Shown one piece after another: positions 1 to 15,300 of a stretch of DNA of 64,000 nt (positions are counted from its first letter, which is position 1; the number at the start of each line of letters is the position of its first letter). The DNA is taken from positions 1,221,953-1,285,952 of the forward strand of contig CAADRB010000016.1 of the NCBI GenBank assembly GCA_900708905.1, written 5' to 3'. Both the position numbers and the translations under genes were made by a program. This DNA comes from Hymenolepis diminuta (lineage: Eukaryota; Platyhelminthes; Cestoda; Cyclophyllidea; Hymenolepididae). Under the pieces are notes generated by a model. The model was not told where the DNA came from. It searched no databases and saw only the letters and a list, made by a program, of their open reading frames with translations.

Positions 1-393
1 ATCTATTTGTTCACCGATTGTGGTCAAATAAGAAAAATAAGAAAAATATTCCTGTCCTAAAGTTTGTTTTTAACACTTCCATACGTAAATAACTCATGGG
101 AATATCATAAATCAGTTTACCTTAAGATATAGAATAGATTTTAATAAAATAGCTTTCTCCTAATTTAAATCACATTAAGTGATCTCCTTTCCTACATAAT
201 CAAAAATTTTTTTCATGATGACATTAATTCATTTGAGCCTTATTCATTAGTAGTATTTGGTATGTGAATGAGGCCCAATAATCATCAGCAGTATATTTTT
301 TATCATCACTTGGTGAACACAAAGTTGACTGTTGAATTTTTATGTCTAGTTGTTTATTTCATGTCGATCATACTTTTAATGTTTTGATTTCAG

Positions 394-3300
394 CCCCCGG
401 ACAAAATTTGACACCCGCTGATCAATTATCACTCACCATGGCATGGCAACGACCTGATATTGCCCGTACTCGCGTTCTTGTAAATGTCAACGATTGGTCG
501 GTAAGTTATCAACTATTATTCAATCAATTTCCCTTATCTCCATGCCGTTGTCATAGACCTTTTAAAATGCTACTTATTTGCCAATTTGTAGAAGCCAGCA
601 TTAGAAAACGCTATGACTGATGCCCTAATCAATGACCGCCTTGAATTCGTTCAACTTCTCCTTGAAAAGGGTTTGGATGTACACAAATTCCTCACCGATC
701 GCAGACTGGAAGATTTGTACCTGGCATCCTATGATTTGAAAATTCATTTCTTTAGTCGTCTTTTCAGAAAACTCATCGGAGATCGATCGGTATGGAGATG
801 ATTTAAAACCTTATTTACCCATGCATGAGAGGTGGTTGAATTCAATTTCCGATCCGCAAACACAAACTAACAGTGTTTGTGCTGGCATTTAAGAGATTGT
901 TATAGCCTATTGAATATCTCACCTGTGTCGCCAATTGTTTTAAATTAACAATGTGTTGATGCATTTGTTTGAACCTCATTTCTCGCTATTTCAAATTTGG
1001 ACATATCAGATCCATCAGAGGAAGGATCTACAACTGTCTTACTTCCGGAAATGATTCGCATAAGCTAATTTTGGAAGATTCAAGGAAAGCGACATCATGG
1101 CTGTCTGAAATTCTAAGACTCTAAGCCAATAAATCCTTTTTAGACTATAGCATATAAAATTTACTCCAGACCAAGTAAATCGCACTTCTAAGTATATGTC
1201 TCTATGATTAAATCACTAACCAAAATAGCATAACTTATACAGGTAGAACATTTCGAAGCATCTCTAATGTTATACGAATTTGTAGTCCCTCATGAGAAAC
1301 GGATTCATTTCTTATATTTTTATAACCTTATTGGCCTCCCAAATAGCTGCTAATCCTCTGAACTAAATAAGGACATGGGATTAAGTCAACTTCCCTAATT
1401 TACATCAAATTAGGTCAATGGATTGCGTGAGCCCCTACCTCACCTGAGACGCCACTTGTTATAGCCTTATTGACCTCCCAAATAGCCACTAATCCCAGAA
1501 CTATATAGTAGGTATAAACTAAGTTCCTTTCTTGATTAATCGATTGCAATAAATCAAAATGTAGCACGAAAAGAAAATATCTTGACATAAGAGAAACATT
1601 TTACTTGCCTAAATATGGGAAAAAGGAGCATTGGCGTGGAAGTAAGGAATGCAAAATAGCCTAAATTTACATGTTAGAATCTAATCCCTGGTCTCACTTG
1701 ATAGGCCAATAAAATGCACTGGGATGTAAATAATATTATAATATACGTAATAATAGCATTTAATAAAGCAACGGCAAATTGGACACCGAAAGTCCCTGTT
1801 GATCAGGGCGAATAAGGAACACTGATCCCGTCTACTGTACAAGAACATAACCTTCTTTACCGCGAGCATTCGTATGTAATCAGCAGCTTTGCAATTCACT
1901 ATTTTCGCTCGAATTCCATCGATTTACGCTTATAGAGTCCGAAATTGACATTGCTGGCTGATTTTGGCATGACTTTGTATAAACTTCCTTTCTCCTTCTC
2001 CTTGGAATCTGATGACTCAAAAGGAGTTTTGGGATAAGAGAACCGGAAGATTTTTCATGAAAGTGCAAAGGTGAAGTTTTCTTCGTAGAAGTTTAATTGC
2101 CGGACTTCCCAGAGGAATCTGCAATGCTAACTTTTCACGTGCCATGGCCCTGCGCGGGCGCAATTTTAGGATCGCTATTTTAAGTCTCCTGTTATTGAAC
2201 AATTAATAATATCGTGAAGATCCTATTTATACTTTTACTGGTAATCGTGAACCCCTTAAATCTATTTCTTTCGATAATCAAAGAGAATTTATTTGATATT
2301 GAAATAGCTTTTTTAAATTTTTCATCTTCAGAATTTTTCACTTAAATCAATTGGAAATTTGTTGGAACAAATAATCGGAAATGGATATCAACATCCCTAC
2401 TGTTCCAAACGAATCGATGATCGACTGCGTATGAAGATTGAATCACCAAAACAGGTCAGTCTTATAATTCACTTCGCTTGTAAGATAGTGCAGTTACCGC
2501 GGCACACGATTAGTGCTTTCTGTTGCTAACTGGAATATCCACAAGAGTCTGCTGCTGCTAACCGTATAACCTAGTATAGCTAAAGCCCCTACATTTCTAA
2601 CCCCCATATACCAGCATTTATAAAATGGTAAAATAACTTAGTGCCTCTGTTTTGTAAGCGAGGAAAAGAGATTTGTTTAGGCGATAGTAAGATGTTCTCA
2701 GGCAGCTGGAGTTGAGTAAGATCAGCCAGTAAATCATCTACCAATATTCTTGTAGAGGAGCTAGAGGACAACTAAAAATAATAGCAGGCAGTAGAAAACA
2801 GTAGTTTCCAAGCCAGAATGCCAAGAATTGCGAGTAAGCAAAATTATACTGTACAAAAACAATTGAAATGCAGAGATTGAGAAAGAAAGGTGGAATAAAA
2901 TATATAACTTCCTGTACGCTTTGGCATGAAGTGCAGTGATTGCATTCAGTCACCACTGTCAGTTAAACGTAAAACTACTTTTGCAGAAGTACATGCAGTT
3001 CGAAAAAAACAATCTTGAAAAACATATAGGGGGAAATACTTCAACCTTCTCCCAGTCTTAAGTTTCATCAAGATAAAATATCTGCATTCCGCTATTTCTG
3101 TCTCAAATACTTTTTTAACAAGTATGTTTATTAATGTCGTTCAACGGATGTTGATCGATGAGTATTGAACCTTTGATCCCTGACTTTATAGACGTGCAAT
3201 TTGTCAGCTACGCCATTGTTTCAAAAGTTTGCCACAGCAAAAATTCGAAACATTTCATAAATTATGCCTTTTTCGACTTATTTTTTTCAGCAAAGGAGAT

Positions 3301-6300
3301 CTCAACATCACCGCAAAGGTTCAAATCATAGTCAAAGTCGTAAAATCAGTGAGGCTGGTTCCCTAACCGTTTGGGCACCTTCTGAATGGGGAACTGTTGC
3401 AGCATCTCGTGAACTGGCAGAAGATGAAGCTGCAGGGAAGGGTGATGAAAGTCACACCTGCTTCCGTTATCCATATACGGAACTCCTGCAATGGGCTCTA
3501 CTTACTTGCCGATTCTCACTAGCTCGATTCATGGTGCTTTCTGGTGAAGAGGCTATTGCAAAGGTAAGCTTTGCTTTTCGTTGTAATTAATATTATTAAA
3601 AACGGTAGTTGTTTATGGTAAGCATCTAAATATCTGGAAGAACAAAAAGATGAACAAGAAGAGAAGAATAAAAGACTTGCATCATTGTCACTCTGAGCTC
3701 GTCAGGTTTTCTTTTACTGTTTGCCTCATTAGTCCCGTCAACTGTGTCACTGTCTAATATTTCATAATTTAATCTTTAGCTTCCTGAAGGAAGCCATGTG
3801 GATGATGTTCAGAGCTTATCGATTAATCGATTAATTTGAGCCTTTAGTCATGACATCTCTAGACATTTGATACTTCTAATAGGCAAAAGAAGCTAATTAA
3901 GATATTTTTAGTATAACAGAGCTCACAAAAATTAAAGATTTGACTTGTTTATAAGACAATTACATGTGTTTTACTATTCTGCCGGCGTATTAATGACTTT
4001 AAGGTCTTTTATTTGGGGTACAGTAGGGAATACAGCCAGTTTTCTCTCAGTCACTAAGGAACTCTACCTTTTCGCCACATTTTGCCTCTTTATTCTTCAA
4101 GTTATTCATGAACTCTTTCATAGTTGAATATACTTCTCCCCAAACATATCTCGAAGACAGATTAATTTAGATCTTGAAAGTAACTTCTGTAAAGTCCTCG
4201 TTTTTACTTTTTCGGCATAAGTACCCTGTATTAGCACACTTATCCGGGAATGCACCATTTAAACAACATCTTAACGTCAGCGGCCACAATAAATGTTACA
4301 AAACAGCAATAGTATTTTCCTACTGTATTGAATGAGTGTAATTTTTAATTCTTAAATTGTTCTGATCAATTATGCCTGATTATTTTTGTCACCTACATTA
4401 AACAATGCCATTTTGACTTCGTTGACTTGAGGAAATCGCAATATATCCTGCTACTTACGTGAGTCGAATCGAGAAAGTAGAGGAGGAAATGACTGTGATA
4501 AATTAATTCACTTTTTTCTGGTGAATTCAACAAATTTACTTCCATACGTTCAAGTACATATGATTGGACAGAAAATTCCGTTGAAATCACGTAGGTGAGG
4601 TGTGTTGCATCAAACAGGTGGACCAAAATCCACATCAGAATTTACATTATCGTAAATTAATTCGCATTTCATACCTCTTGAATATCTTTGACTGTTAGTT
4701 AAGCGTTACAAATAAGAGGTAATATGCTTATCTGTCAGATCAAGTCATATTTGTATCTCATTCATTATTAATACTATTCTATAGATAAAGTTGCCCGATT
4801 TGATGCTCCCAAGTTATCTTCCTCTCCAAAAGGTAAAAATAAAAGTTGCAATGCTATCGTAAATGTCTATTAATAGAAAGAATAAAAAATGCCCATTTAT
4901 CCATGGAGGACCTCGGAATCAGATATTGAAATAAACCAGTGTATTCATCTCGCTGAGGCTCATCTAAAAGAATATTTCGATAACTTCGCTTCTATGATTA
5001 GAATTATTGTGTTTATCTATTTGATTATATGTTCTTGATTAGTAAATAAGTGATCTGAGAAAGAATATTTTTAACGCATTTACACCCACGTATTTTCTAA
5101 GGCGGATATGATTTTAGTAAGGTCCTTATCAGACAACTTTGACGCCTGCCTACGCATGGAATCATAGAATAAAAAATAGGGATAATCAATAATCTTTCTA
5201 TCGGATACACTTTTTGAATTCCTATTATTAGATTGAAGATTGTAACCCCAAAATTCCCAAGGGGGATTTTCCCATATTGGTATCCGTGCTCTCAAGTCCT
5301 TTGAGACACGGGGATTTGAGTGTGATTGTTTTCCACCTGTCTTCGAGTTGATCTCTTTTTTTCTATCCTAAAAGTTGTAATTGGCACAATAATCTATGAT
5401 GTGATTCAATCAAAATATGTTTTCATTTGGTGTCTTTGTACCTATTTCCAATTAGATTTGATTTACAATTAAGTTCTCTGGGTAGATTGATCAACAGATC
5501 ACTGTTAATTAGTTTGTCAAAATCCTCCATATCCAATGCAAAAGCACTCCTTCCAATCTCACCCCAATTTGACTGTTTTTCCTGCAAATAGATCGATAAA
5601 GTTGTTAACTCCAAGGTATTTTATAGGTTGCTTGTATTTTCAAATTTATGTATTCATTTATCCTCAGAATTTGTCATTTTCTTTAGTTTAAGTACTAATT
5701 CCATATATACGATTAAAATATTTTATTATTTTTATACTACTCTCGTATTACAAAATTCATATTAAGGAAAGTTAGTTTAAGAGTTATACTTTCTCCTTTA
5801 TGTTGATGATGGATACAAATATATTTGTTCAAAAGCATCTATATAACTTTTATTCTCTCTTCATCTTAGGCCCTTCTCTCCGTAAGAATTCTTCGGGGAA
5901 TGCGCAAATTCATGGACGTCGAATCGGAAACCGAACTAATCCGAATCATTCGAACTCAAGAAGAGTAAGATGCTTTCCATTACCTCCCTTTGACCATCAT
6001 TTAAATTATTGTAATTGATCATGTATTCGTATTTTTTTCAAGATCATTCGAGACTCTTGCAGTAGAACTCCAAGAGCACTGCTATCGACATGACGCTGAA
6101 CAAACTCGCCGCCTTTTGACCTATGAATTGTGCAACTTCTCAGGAAACACTTGCCTCTCCCTAGCCTACATGTGTGAATCGAAAGCCTTCATCGCTCACC
6201 CTTGTGCCCAAGCTATTCTCTCCGATTTGTGGTATGGAGGTCTCCGAGAAGGTCGATTTGTTTCCGCCAAGGTTACGCTGATGCTTCTTGGTCTTGCTGT

Positions 6301-9300
6301 ACCACCCTTCTATCCCTTCATCGCATTCTGCTTCGCTTCAAGCTCCTCAAAGTTCCTGGAATTCAAGACGAAAGAGGAGTTATCTGCGCAGCCTCAAACG
6401 TGGGAAGAACATCAGGATGAAATAGACACAGATTCATCATCCTCCAGTAGCAGTTCAAGTAGCAGTTCCAGTAGCAGTTCATCCTCCACTAGCACTTTTG
6501 GAAATGGGTTGGTTTTATCAAAAAATGGCAATGAAGAATCGAATGCAATGACTAATTAATTGCTTTTCTTCGTCTTATAGCAATACAGAGGATGCCACAA
6601 TGAGGATAATTGATAATTTCACACTAGCGACTCCGTTAGCTCTTATTCGTCCGTTCTCCGAGCCTATTTTGAGAAATCTATTTTTCCAGGTAAGCATGTT
6701 GTCTATCACAAATTTTTATGTTATAAAGGAGATAGGAAACCATTGAAGGGTGATTCTATCGAAAAATGTCATATCTCACCTCACTTTTGATTAATTAAAC
6801 TGATTAATTAGTTATAGTTAATTATTGATCTTCTCCGAAGTTGTTTGTTGATTTATATTTTCGTTTGTAACATAAAAATTTGTGTTCTCCGTTTAAATTA
6901 GCATACTAGCTGTTTATGCAACCATTTTAAAAGTCAACACGTTCTCACATATCTGTATACTCTGAATTCAGTAATTCGTAAATTGCTTTTTTATATTATC
7001 CCATTTCATCCTGGCATATAAGGAATAAATCGTTGGTTATTAATAACATTTCGTATCTCTCAAATTATAAGATTGTTAAATTCATTCCCTTTCGACTTTA
7101 CCGAAAATCAAATATTATTATTTCAGAATTCCGGAGGGAAAATATCACGTCCAACAGGTTCAAAAGTGAGAAAGTTTCCCTAAGAGGGGAAAGTAGCGTT
7201 TGAAGTTTCTTTTCTTGACTAACTACCTCTACTAGACTAATGGTTTTATCCAATATTAAACGCAAATATTTTTTAAAACTTTACCCAGTTAACTAAAATG
7301 TGTTCCAACGAATTTAACCCAAAAATCTTGGCTGATAATATTGAAAGATACTCCAGATGCGTTGATTCACACCTTTTTCCATTAAATAGGTGAACAATTT
7401 TTAATTTCTTTTTATTTAATATTCTCCCAGGCGGAAAATATTGAAGTTTTTGAGTGAGACTTACTCTGACCGGTTTGCGTGTTTTGAATTAATTTCCGTT
7501 TGCCTTTTTGATTGATTGATTGATTGATTATAGCAATCGTATCTTCGTTATAAAAATGCGGAATGAAATAGTTATGAAAAGCGGGGGAAAGTGAAATCTG
7601 CACGTGGTGAACGAATGGGACTAGACAAATGTCTACAGCCTTAACAATGCGTTGTGTATCACATGACACCCTAGTCATTCAATCGCCACTGCTTTGCCAT
7701 TAAAGTAGAATTTTAAGGGAAAAGTATGTTCCTTCACTCTGCCCATATGTTAGATATCCATGGTGTTTTTTGGACACTTAACGAATATTTGATTTCTTAG
7801 TAAATAAGCTGATTAGCTCCGATTTTTAAGTTGCTCTCCCTCTCTCTCGCCTTCTAGCTAATACTATTGGAAATGCTTAGTATTATTTTCCACATTCAAA
7901 AACCCATAATCTGACAGAATTATATTCGTCCGTTATTACTCAAAAGAGTCCAACTTTAATCCTTCCCAAAAAGGGATTTTAAAAGGATTTTTAACTACCT
8001 ATCGCCCTCTCCCTGTTTATCTACTAATTATTACCGAACATCGCTCAAGTTTCGGATTTATTACAGAATAACTTTAATAATGTCCTCCATTAAATTTGAT
8101 TACAAACGTACCGCGGAATTAAAACCCACAATTGCTTGAAATTTTTAGAATTTTAATTCTTGAGGATACGCCCCGAGAGGCAAAGGAAACTATTTCAAGA
8201 AATTGAAGCCATAATTATCCCCTTTCTCTTGGTATTTTAAAGCCGTTAACCACACTAATTATAAAATTCAGTGAACTTAGACCCATGTTATAAATAGAGC
8301 ACTCTGAATTGCTCAGAAAATTAAAGTCACATGAAGCAGTTGGGATAACATGTCAAATGATGTGGATGTTTATTTTGCATTTGATTTTCATTCTTTTTAT
8401 TGTGTCATGTCTTTCTAATCGGGGGTCACGAGACCGTTGTTCATCTAGTGATGTGGATGGCCAGTCGCACTCTGGTCAACAAAAGTGGTGGCATAATGTG
8501 AATTTCCCATAGTCCATTTGAGTGCAGTGGTTAGTTTAGAGGTTACGGATTCGATGTCCACCGGTGCCCACACGTGGAAGAACCGATCGCACCGATTAAG
8601 TCTGGCCGATAAAAGAGTTGGCAGAATTCGATTTCTTATCAGACAGGCTACATGATGCTATCCCTCTGCCCAAAAATGTGCTGGAAAATGTTTTGCTTGA
8701 TGTGCTTGGGAGTTAGCAACTATGCGAGTTTTCATAGGAATGGCTTCCGGATGTTTTACCTCTGCCCAAATCAAGCCTTGATTTTTCGAGCCATTAGGGT
8801 AATTTGTTCTCCAACACTCATTTTATGTGAATCTTCTTTGATTAAGAATCACTTGACTACCCTTTTAGTAATTAGTTTGAACTCGTACGATTGGCCATGC
8901 CATTCACTGTATGTCCGACAGTGGGTTTGAAGCCCTAAATCTCTCATTTGGCACATGAAAATTAACATTTGATCATTACAGTTAACTAAGATAGTGAAAT
9001 ATTTCGTTTATTATAACTGTGTGTCTATGTGTCTCACTAATCGATGCGAGGATATTTCACTTGACTCCATCATTCTTTGCCTGTCTGTCCCAATAATTTA
9101 TCACTTTGTATCAGTAAATTAATATTGTGCTTTACGCTTGGTGTGACTTTTTTATGAACCTACTTTCCCTAAGTTTCCTTTTCTGTTTTGATCTGATTCT
9201 GGTCTTGTTCTTCTCTTAAGGAAATTTCAGACAACTCGGACTTTTACAAGTCGTTAAGCATTCTATAGTTTACTGTGAGAAGTCCATAACATGAGAATTA

Positions 9301-12300
9301 ATCTTATTCGCTTGCTCATTTTTTCATTAAAGTGACATCATTGAGTTTTTATTGTAGATCAGTCGTACTTTCTAAGATGTTTAGTTGAAATTGTTAAGCG
9401 TGAACAAGTTAAATGATTACATTATTTCGTAGTGTATATAGTTAATCTAATTTGCTCAAGTGGCACTAATCCCTAGTGAAGCCTCCGATATAAGCTGACT
9501 TTAAACTTTAATTATCTTGCAGGCTAACAGGAGGTAACAATCTTTCCCAATTCAGAAGAACAGAAGTTGTGGAGATAGACCATGGATATATATATGACGA
9601 TCAAAGAAGAGTGACAGAGGATAGAGGGGCTTGTAGGTTATATTGTTTTCGCCTAGACTGCCTGCGTGAAAGTGGAAATGTACGTAAATGCTAAATAAAG
9701 TACGCTTACGGAGACTGTCTGTTGTGTCTCTACTGTGATTTACTCTGTAGCTGTCTAGATTGAGGCATATGAGTCATCGTGTGGCGGCTGTATCGCTTAG
9801 ATGACCGAAAAGAGGAGGAAATTTCAGTGAATTATCCTAATATCTCCCTAATATGTGTTTCCTAATTTGCGTTTGAAAATGAAATTAACCTTAAAATCCA
9901 GATGGAAAAACCAAGCAACCTGATGATTCTGAAGCCTAGGTGAATTTTACCTCTATTTCCTGACTCCCACTCCCCTTTAAAAATGAACTTATCTTTTTGT
10001 TCCTTCGTTGTTAAATATGTCTCCATAACTAAAAGTTTAACACTTCTTTATTTGTTGTGAACATAAATTTTACCATCCATTAGAAGGAGCAAAATAAATG
10101 GAAAGACGAAAATTTACCACTCTCTTTTTTTTCGAACTAGGACCGACATAAAAAACTCCGCATTTGGAAACTTGTAATTTTTCATTCGACTGTTACTAGT
10201 GTATAATAGCTTCGATTGATCATTTTGATCAAATAAACGACCCAACTGGTTGCTTAATAACTGTGTGCATCTCTTCTGTAGACTTCAACCAATGAAACCT
10301 CGGCTGGGGATGATGTCGTTTCTCTAGAGAATGGTACTTCTGACACTGCCAATAATTTATATTGTCTTCAACGCCCAGGCCTAAATAGAGTACGAACTAA
10401 GTCAGATTCCAAATTCCAAACAATTTCAGGATACGCGATGCCTCAGAATCTCAATCAAACCAGTCTGTTTCTATCTGAATTTACACCCACCCCATATTTA
10501 CAACGACAGAATTCAACCGAACATCCACCAAATACGGAACCACTGAAAGTTTCAGAAGTCCGGGTGTCCATTGTTAATGAAAGATCTGCGTCAGCTGACG
10601 ATTTGAGTTCAAACGGGGTAAGTAGGTGTCCAGATATTTCTGTTTTAAGTAAACTAATGGGGATACGTTACGGTTACCTCTGCTTGGAAAATCATGTCCC
10701 TGCTCTAGGTGCTAGAATGTTATGAATAAACTGTCATTACTGAATATCTAATTTCCTTAAGGGGTACTAGATTTAGAACACAATGTTTTGGAAAATCTGT
10801 ATTCACTTTACCGGTAAAGCATCTTAGATTTGAACTGTCCATTCTGCGTCGTCTTATTCAAAAAGTTCTATTTGAGATGGTAACTATAACGTATGTGAAA
10901 TAAAGTACAAAAGACCAAAAAAACCTGAAGAGGGCATGTCTTGACCATACCAAATCTTGGTTTAGTGTGTCACTTACAACTGTTTTGATAGACGAACGAG
11001 ATTTACTTCGAATCACCACGTCTTAAAGGCAGTTCATCCTGTGGTCAGATACTGAGAGTCTGGTTGCTAAACACATCACTTAGTTAAATCCAAATTAGGC
11101 GTACCATGTTCTCATAGATTACCTAAGCTGTGCCGTTTTACTAGATGTATTTCTAGGAGCTTACGTCTTCAGCTCACTTTTCCCTCTTTGAGAATTTTCA
11201 CAAAATTTGTTTCATCTTTTTGTCACTTCACCTAATCCTCTTCACTTCTTCTTTTCCGCTAGGACGTCGGTCACAAAGATGAGGTCAGATCCCTGCCAAC
11301 TATCCAAATAGATGACTTAACTACCTCTGATGAACTTAGCAGCTTATTCGCCACACAAATCGAAAAAAATATTGAAGGCAAGCAAATTTGAAATGCATTA
11401 TTATTCAGTTATTAAATGATCTGATTTAGGGTTATTTATAAAAACTATCGGTATGGAAAAGCTAAGATTTCCTCTCAGGCGCTAGCATAAGCGCATTTAT
11501 TCAATATAGTTAAGAATGTTTAGAATTTAATGTTTTAATGGGTTTCGAGCGCAGGATCTTTGACGTATTAGCATTATCAGTAAGTCAAGCAGTACCAAAT
11601 TTGGACGCTTAATGTTATTGATGTTAGCATTGTTATCGATCCAATTTCTATTATTCATTTTCACATCTAAATAACTTTTCAATTACAATATTCAATTATA
11701 CTTTTCCATGTATTGTTTCTCCATTTAATATCACGTGAATTATAATTGCTTTCCCTTTTGTTAAGTATTTGTAATTTTGATAAACACTTAAAATCCAATT
11801 TATCCTAATTTAAATGTCTTGGCAAATTTTGAACTTCCGTTATATCTGCATAGAAAAAGCAGATTTGTATTCAAATGTTCACTTTACAATCATCGCTTTA
11901 GTGGCTGCTACACAAATAAGCCTTTGACTAAACCTTAACAACCCTCTTAGAAGTCCGACCAGCTGCAGACAAGTTCAATATGCCTCTAGCAGAGTCCTCT
12001 CTTATAAATTATCTTAAAAGCTAGATTACGCCAAAGGATTGAGAAGACAAGAGATACAAAGAGGAATGAGTTGACTGCATGAATGGCTAGTAATAAGGAG
12101 TACAATTAACGCTACGCTACACAAATATTGACCGTTGATTGGCCGGAAGGCCTCCACACATACGCCCGCGTTTTTTTTCTATACGTGATCGGCAGCACGT
12201 TTGAACTTTCCGGAATATTCTACCGCTCGGAATGCTATTGGACGGCTTTGGTAGGGTTGCAGATTACACATTGACGACCTTTCTTTGAAAAGCAAAGATT

Positions 12301-15300
12301 GTTCGTGAATTTGGATTTTCCTTTACGTTCTCGAGATACTTAGAAAGTTAATTCAAATTGGAAATTTTTTGAAGATGAATCGGGAAAATTTGCATAATTT
12401 TTTTATTTTCACAAATCAGTTTTAATTTATTTTACATCTCAAATTGCACAATTTTAAAAACTGGATTGTAATACTACTATTGTCTTTACAGAGTGTTTAG
12501 CTGATTTAGGTGGCTACAGTTTTTGAGAACCAAATATCTGAAAATACCCTCTCTTTGTGGGGACAAAAATTAATAGTAGCTCCTATTGTGCCAGCGGTGC
12601 GGTGGTCAAAGTGCACGTCTGACAAATTAGAGGGCATTGGTGTACATCCAATGACGTAGGTAGACAATAGGAGGGCTAGTAGACCGCAGGTTTCTCCTAG
12701 GAGCGGTTTCAAGATATCCTTCTTCTACCTAAGTTAATCGCTATGAGCATGGATTTGGGAATAATCAGTAACTCTTTTTAAAAGAAAAATTTGGCTGACT
12801 TTTAAACAACCTAAAGGCTCTAAATTCAAAGATGGGATTGTTGCAATCACCTAATTTTTAAATTTCATCCATTCGGGAATATGCCTTCTTATCCCACCAG
12901 GTGAATGAGAAATGGGTTGAAATTGGAGATTAAAAAACGTAAACTAATATAAATTCTCACTTTGGAAAGTCGAAATGCCATGTTAGTGAAGTCTTCACTA
13001 CATTTTGAGAGTTATGCTCCAAGGGGACGCTCCCAAAATCTCTAGAAAAGGGGTTTTTAGGATAGAAAGGTCCCAACCTCCAATGGATCTGTGCAGATAT
13101 CTCAGTTTCTAAACAGAAATGCTCTAAATTTTCTTTCTCAACTCCTCAACAAATATCGCAATGAAAGTTAATACACTCTGTCCAGATCGTATATTTGAAG
13201 CGACCTTTTGTTCAAATTGACTAAATTAGGTAGTTCTTATGCTTCTACCAAAAAAGTGACCTTTTTGTGTCCATGTTTGTCAATGCTACCATCCTTACTC
13301 TTTGTTTTCTCCCAGATACCGATTTGCAGCAGCACGAAGCCCAAGTTCATTTTGAGAGTCCCGATGTATCAACAATCCAGCCCCTTCAAAAAGACAATTC
13401 CCGTCGCCATAAACACCGTCATCGTCGACGACGAAAGTCTATGAATGATTTGACGCATCTATCCAATAGAGAACCCTCACAACAACAAGTCGGTAACACT
13501 GGCGACTTCGGAAGAAAGGAAAACAAAAACCAGGCAGGGGATCTGCAAATCGTATCAGTCACAGCTGATGAGACTGCAGATAACGGCAAGATTAGGTAAG
13601 TAACTCATTATGAGTAGTGTTGCAAAGTTTTGTACTAAGTTTTGCGCTGGAAGCCCATCTGTTAAATTGCAATTCTTTTATGTCTGACGTTCATCCAGTG
13701 ATGTGGATGGCCGACTGCATTGGTTAATTTCGATCAATAAGAGGGGTAGTGGAATGCGAGATTCCCATCGGAGCAACTACAGAATATTTCCTCCTCCCCC
13801 CATCCATGTAAAGTAATTTTAACACCTTGATAATAGCTATATTATCACTACAACTCACAGCGTGTCGGAAAATTTTACAATGTTCCATTGCTGGAAAACA
13901 ACGGAGATCAGTTAATAGTGAGCTTAGTAAACGATAAAGGGAGAGAAGATCAAAAGGACAATGAGAGTAAAGTCAAGTTATCTCGGTGTCTTACTTTATT
14001 GGATCTTTAGATTTTCTTAGTGTGTGTTTCGAAATCAAAATTAATACTTAAGACTCTTACCATGAATTTCAGGGGAATTCTTGTTTTGATGATCAGCTTT
14101 GCCACTTCTTCAAAGCCCGAAAATTTCAAATGATCTTGTTTGATATTAAAGGATTTGTACGATTTTAATATGGCAGCCCTAAGAGCTCATATTTTAACTT
14201 AGCAGAGTTCACTCAAGGTGAATGAACAAATTTCGATTAAAAAATCTTTACATTTCTCTTAATGGATATCTAAAGTACATTGTATATGTAATTTTGAACT
14301 TTTATTGACTATTATTTGATTAATCATCTGTGGTTTGATGATGATCAACCCACCAGTGTCTTCTTGTTCACTTTCACTGGAAGTGTCCATTTCATGCTCT
14401 TAATTACATCTTACTTATAAGCAATTGAGTAATATATGTGTACATTCGTTTAATAGAATAAGTACGTGCTCTCTGCCTGCTGATCGATCTTCAGATAGAT
14501 GTGCATCAACTTTTTCTGGAGCTGCTCAGACTAATGGAACAGTACCTTATGCCTCTTCGATGACCTACTACCTTGACAATGGTGGAGATCCTGGCTTACA
14601 GCAGGATGCTCTACCTCCTCCCGAACCTCAGCAGCATCAGCTTTCATGGCGAAAGAAGATTTATGAGTTCTTCTCTGCTCCCGTCACAAGATTCTATCTT
14701 CACGTGGTAAGTAGCTCACTTCGTTAAATTAAGTAGACAATAATGAGACCATTAATAATTACGATTTTTCCCCCATTTTAGCTTCTCTATCTGGTCTTCC
14801 TGCTGATGTTTATATGCTATAGTCTCATAACTGTGCCTTATGCATCCCTAAATGGATTAGAAATTTACATCTATTTCCATATTATCACCTATTGTATAGA
14901 CAAATTCCGAGAAGTAAGTTTCATCTCCCCTCTCTTTTTGCATTTATCCCCTATAGCTTCTGGAAAGTTTCTTATCCCCATTTCCTTATTTTAGGTAAAC
15001 CTATCACCGGGCGTTAGTTATTGGCAGAAGCTGAAAGTTCATTTAACGTCTTTTTGGAATGTGTACGACCTCATTCTGAGCTTCTTCTCGGTGATGGGTG
15101 TGATTGTTCGACTTATTGGCCTGAAAAATAGGATGGTTTTCCTCTGGGGAAGAAATATTCTAGTCTGTTGCTGCCTGTTCTGGAATATGCGCTTCTTGGA
15201 ATTAATGCAAATTTGGCATTTCTCTGGTCCCTATATCTACCTAATTGTCAAGATGGTTCGAGCCATGATACCCATGCTAAGTCTTCTTTTTATACCCCTT

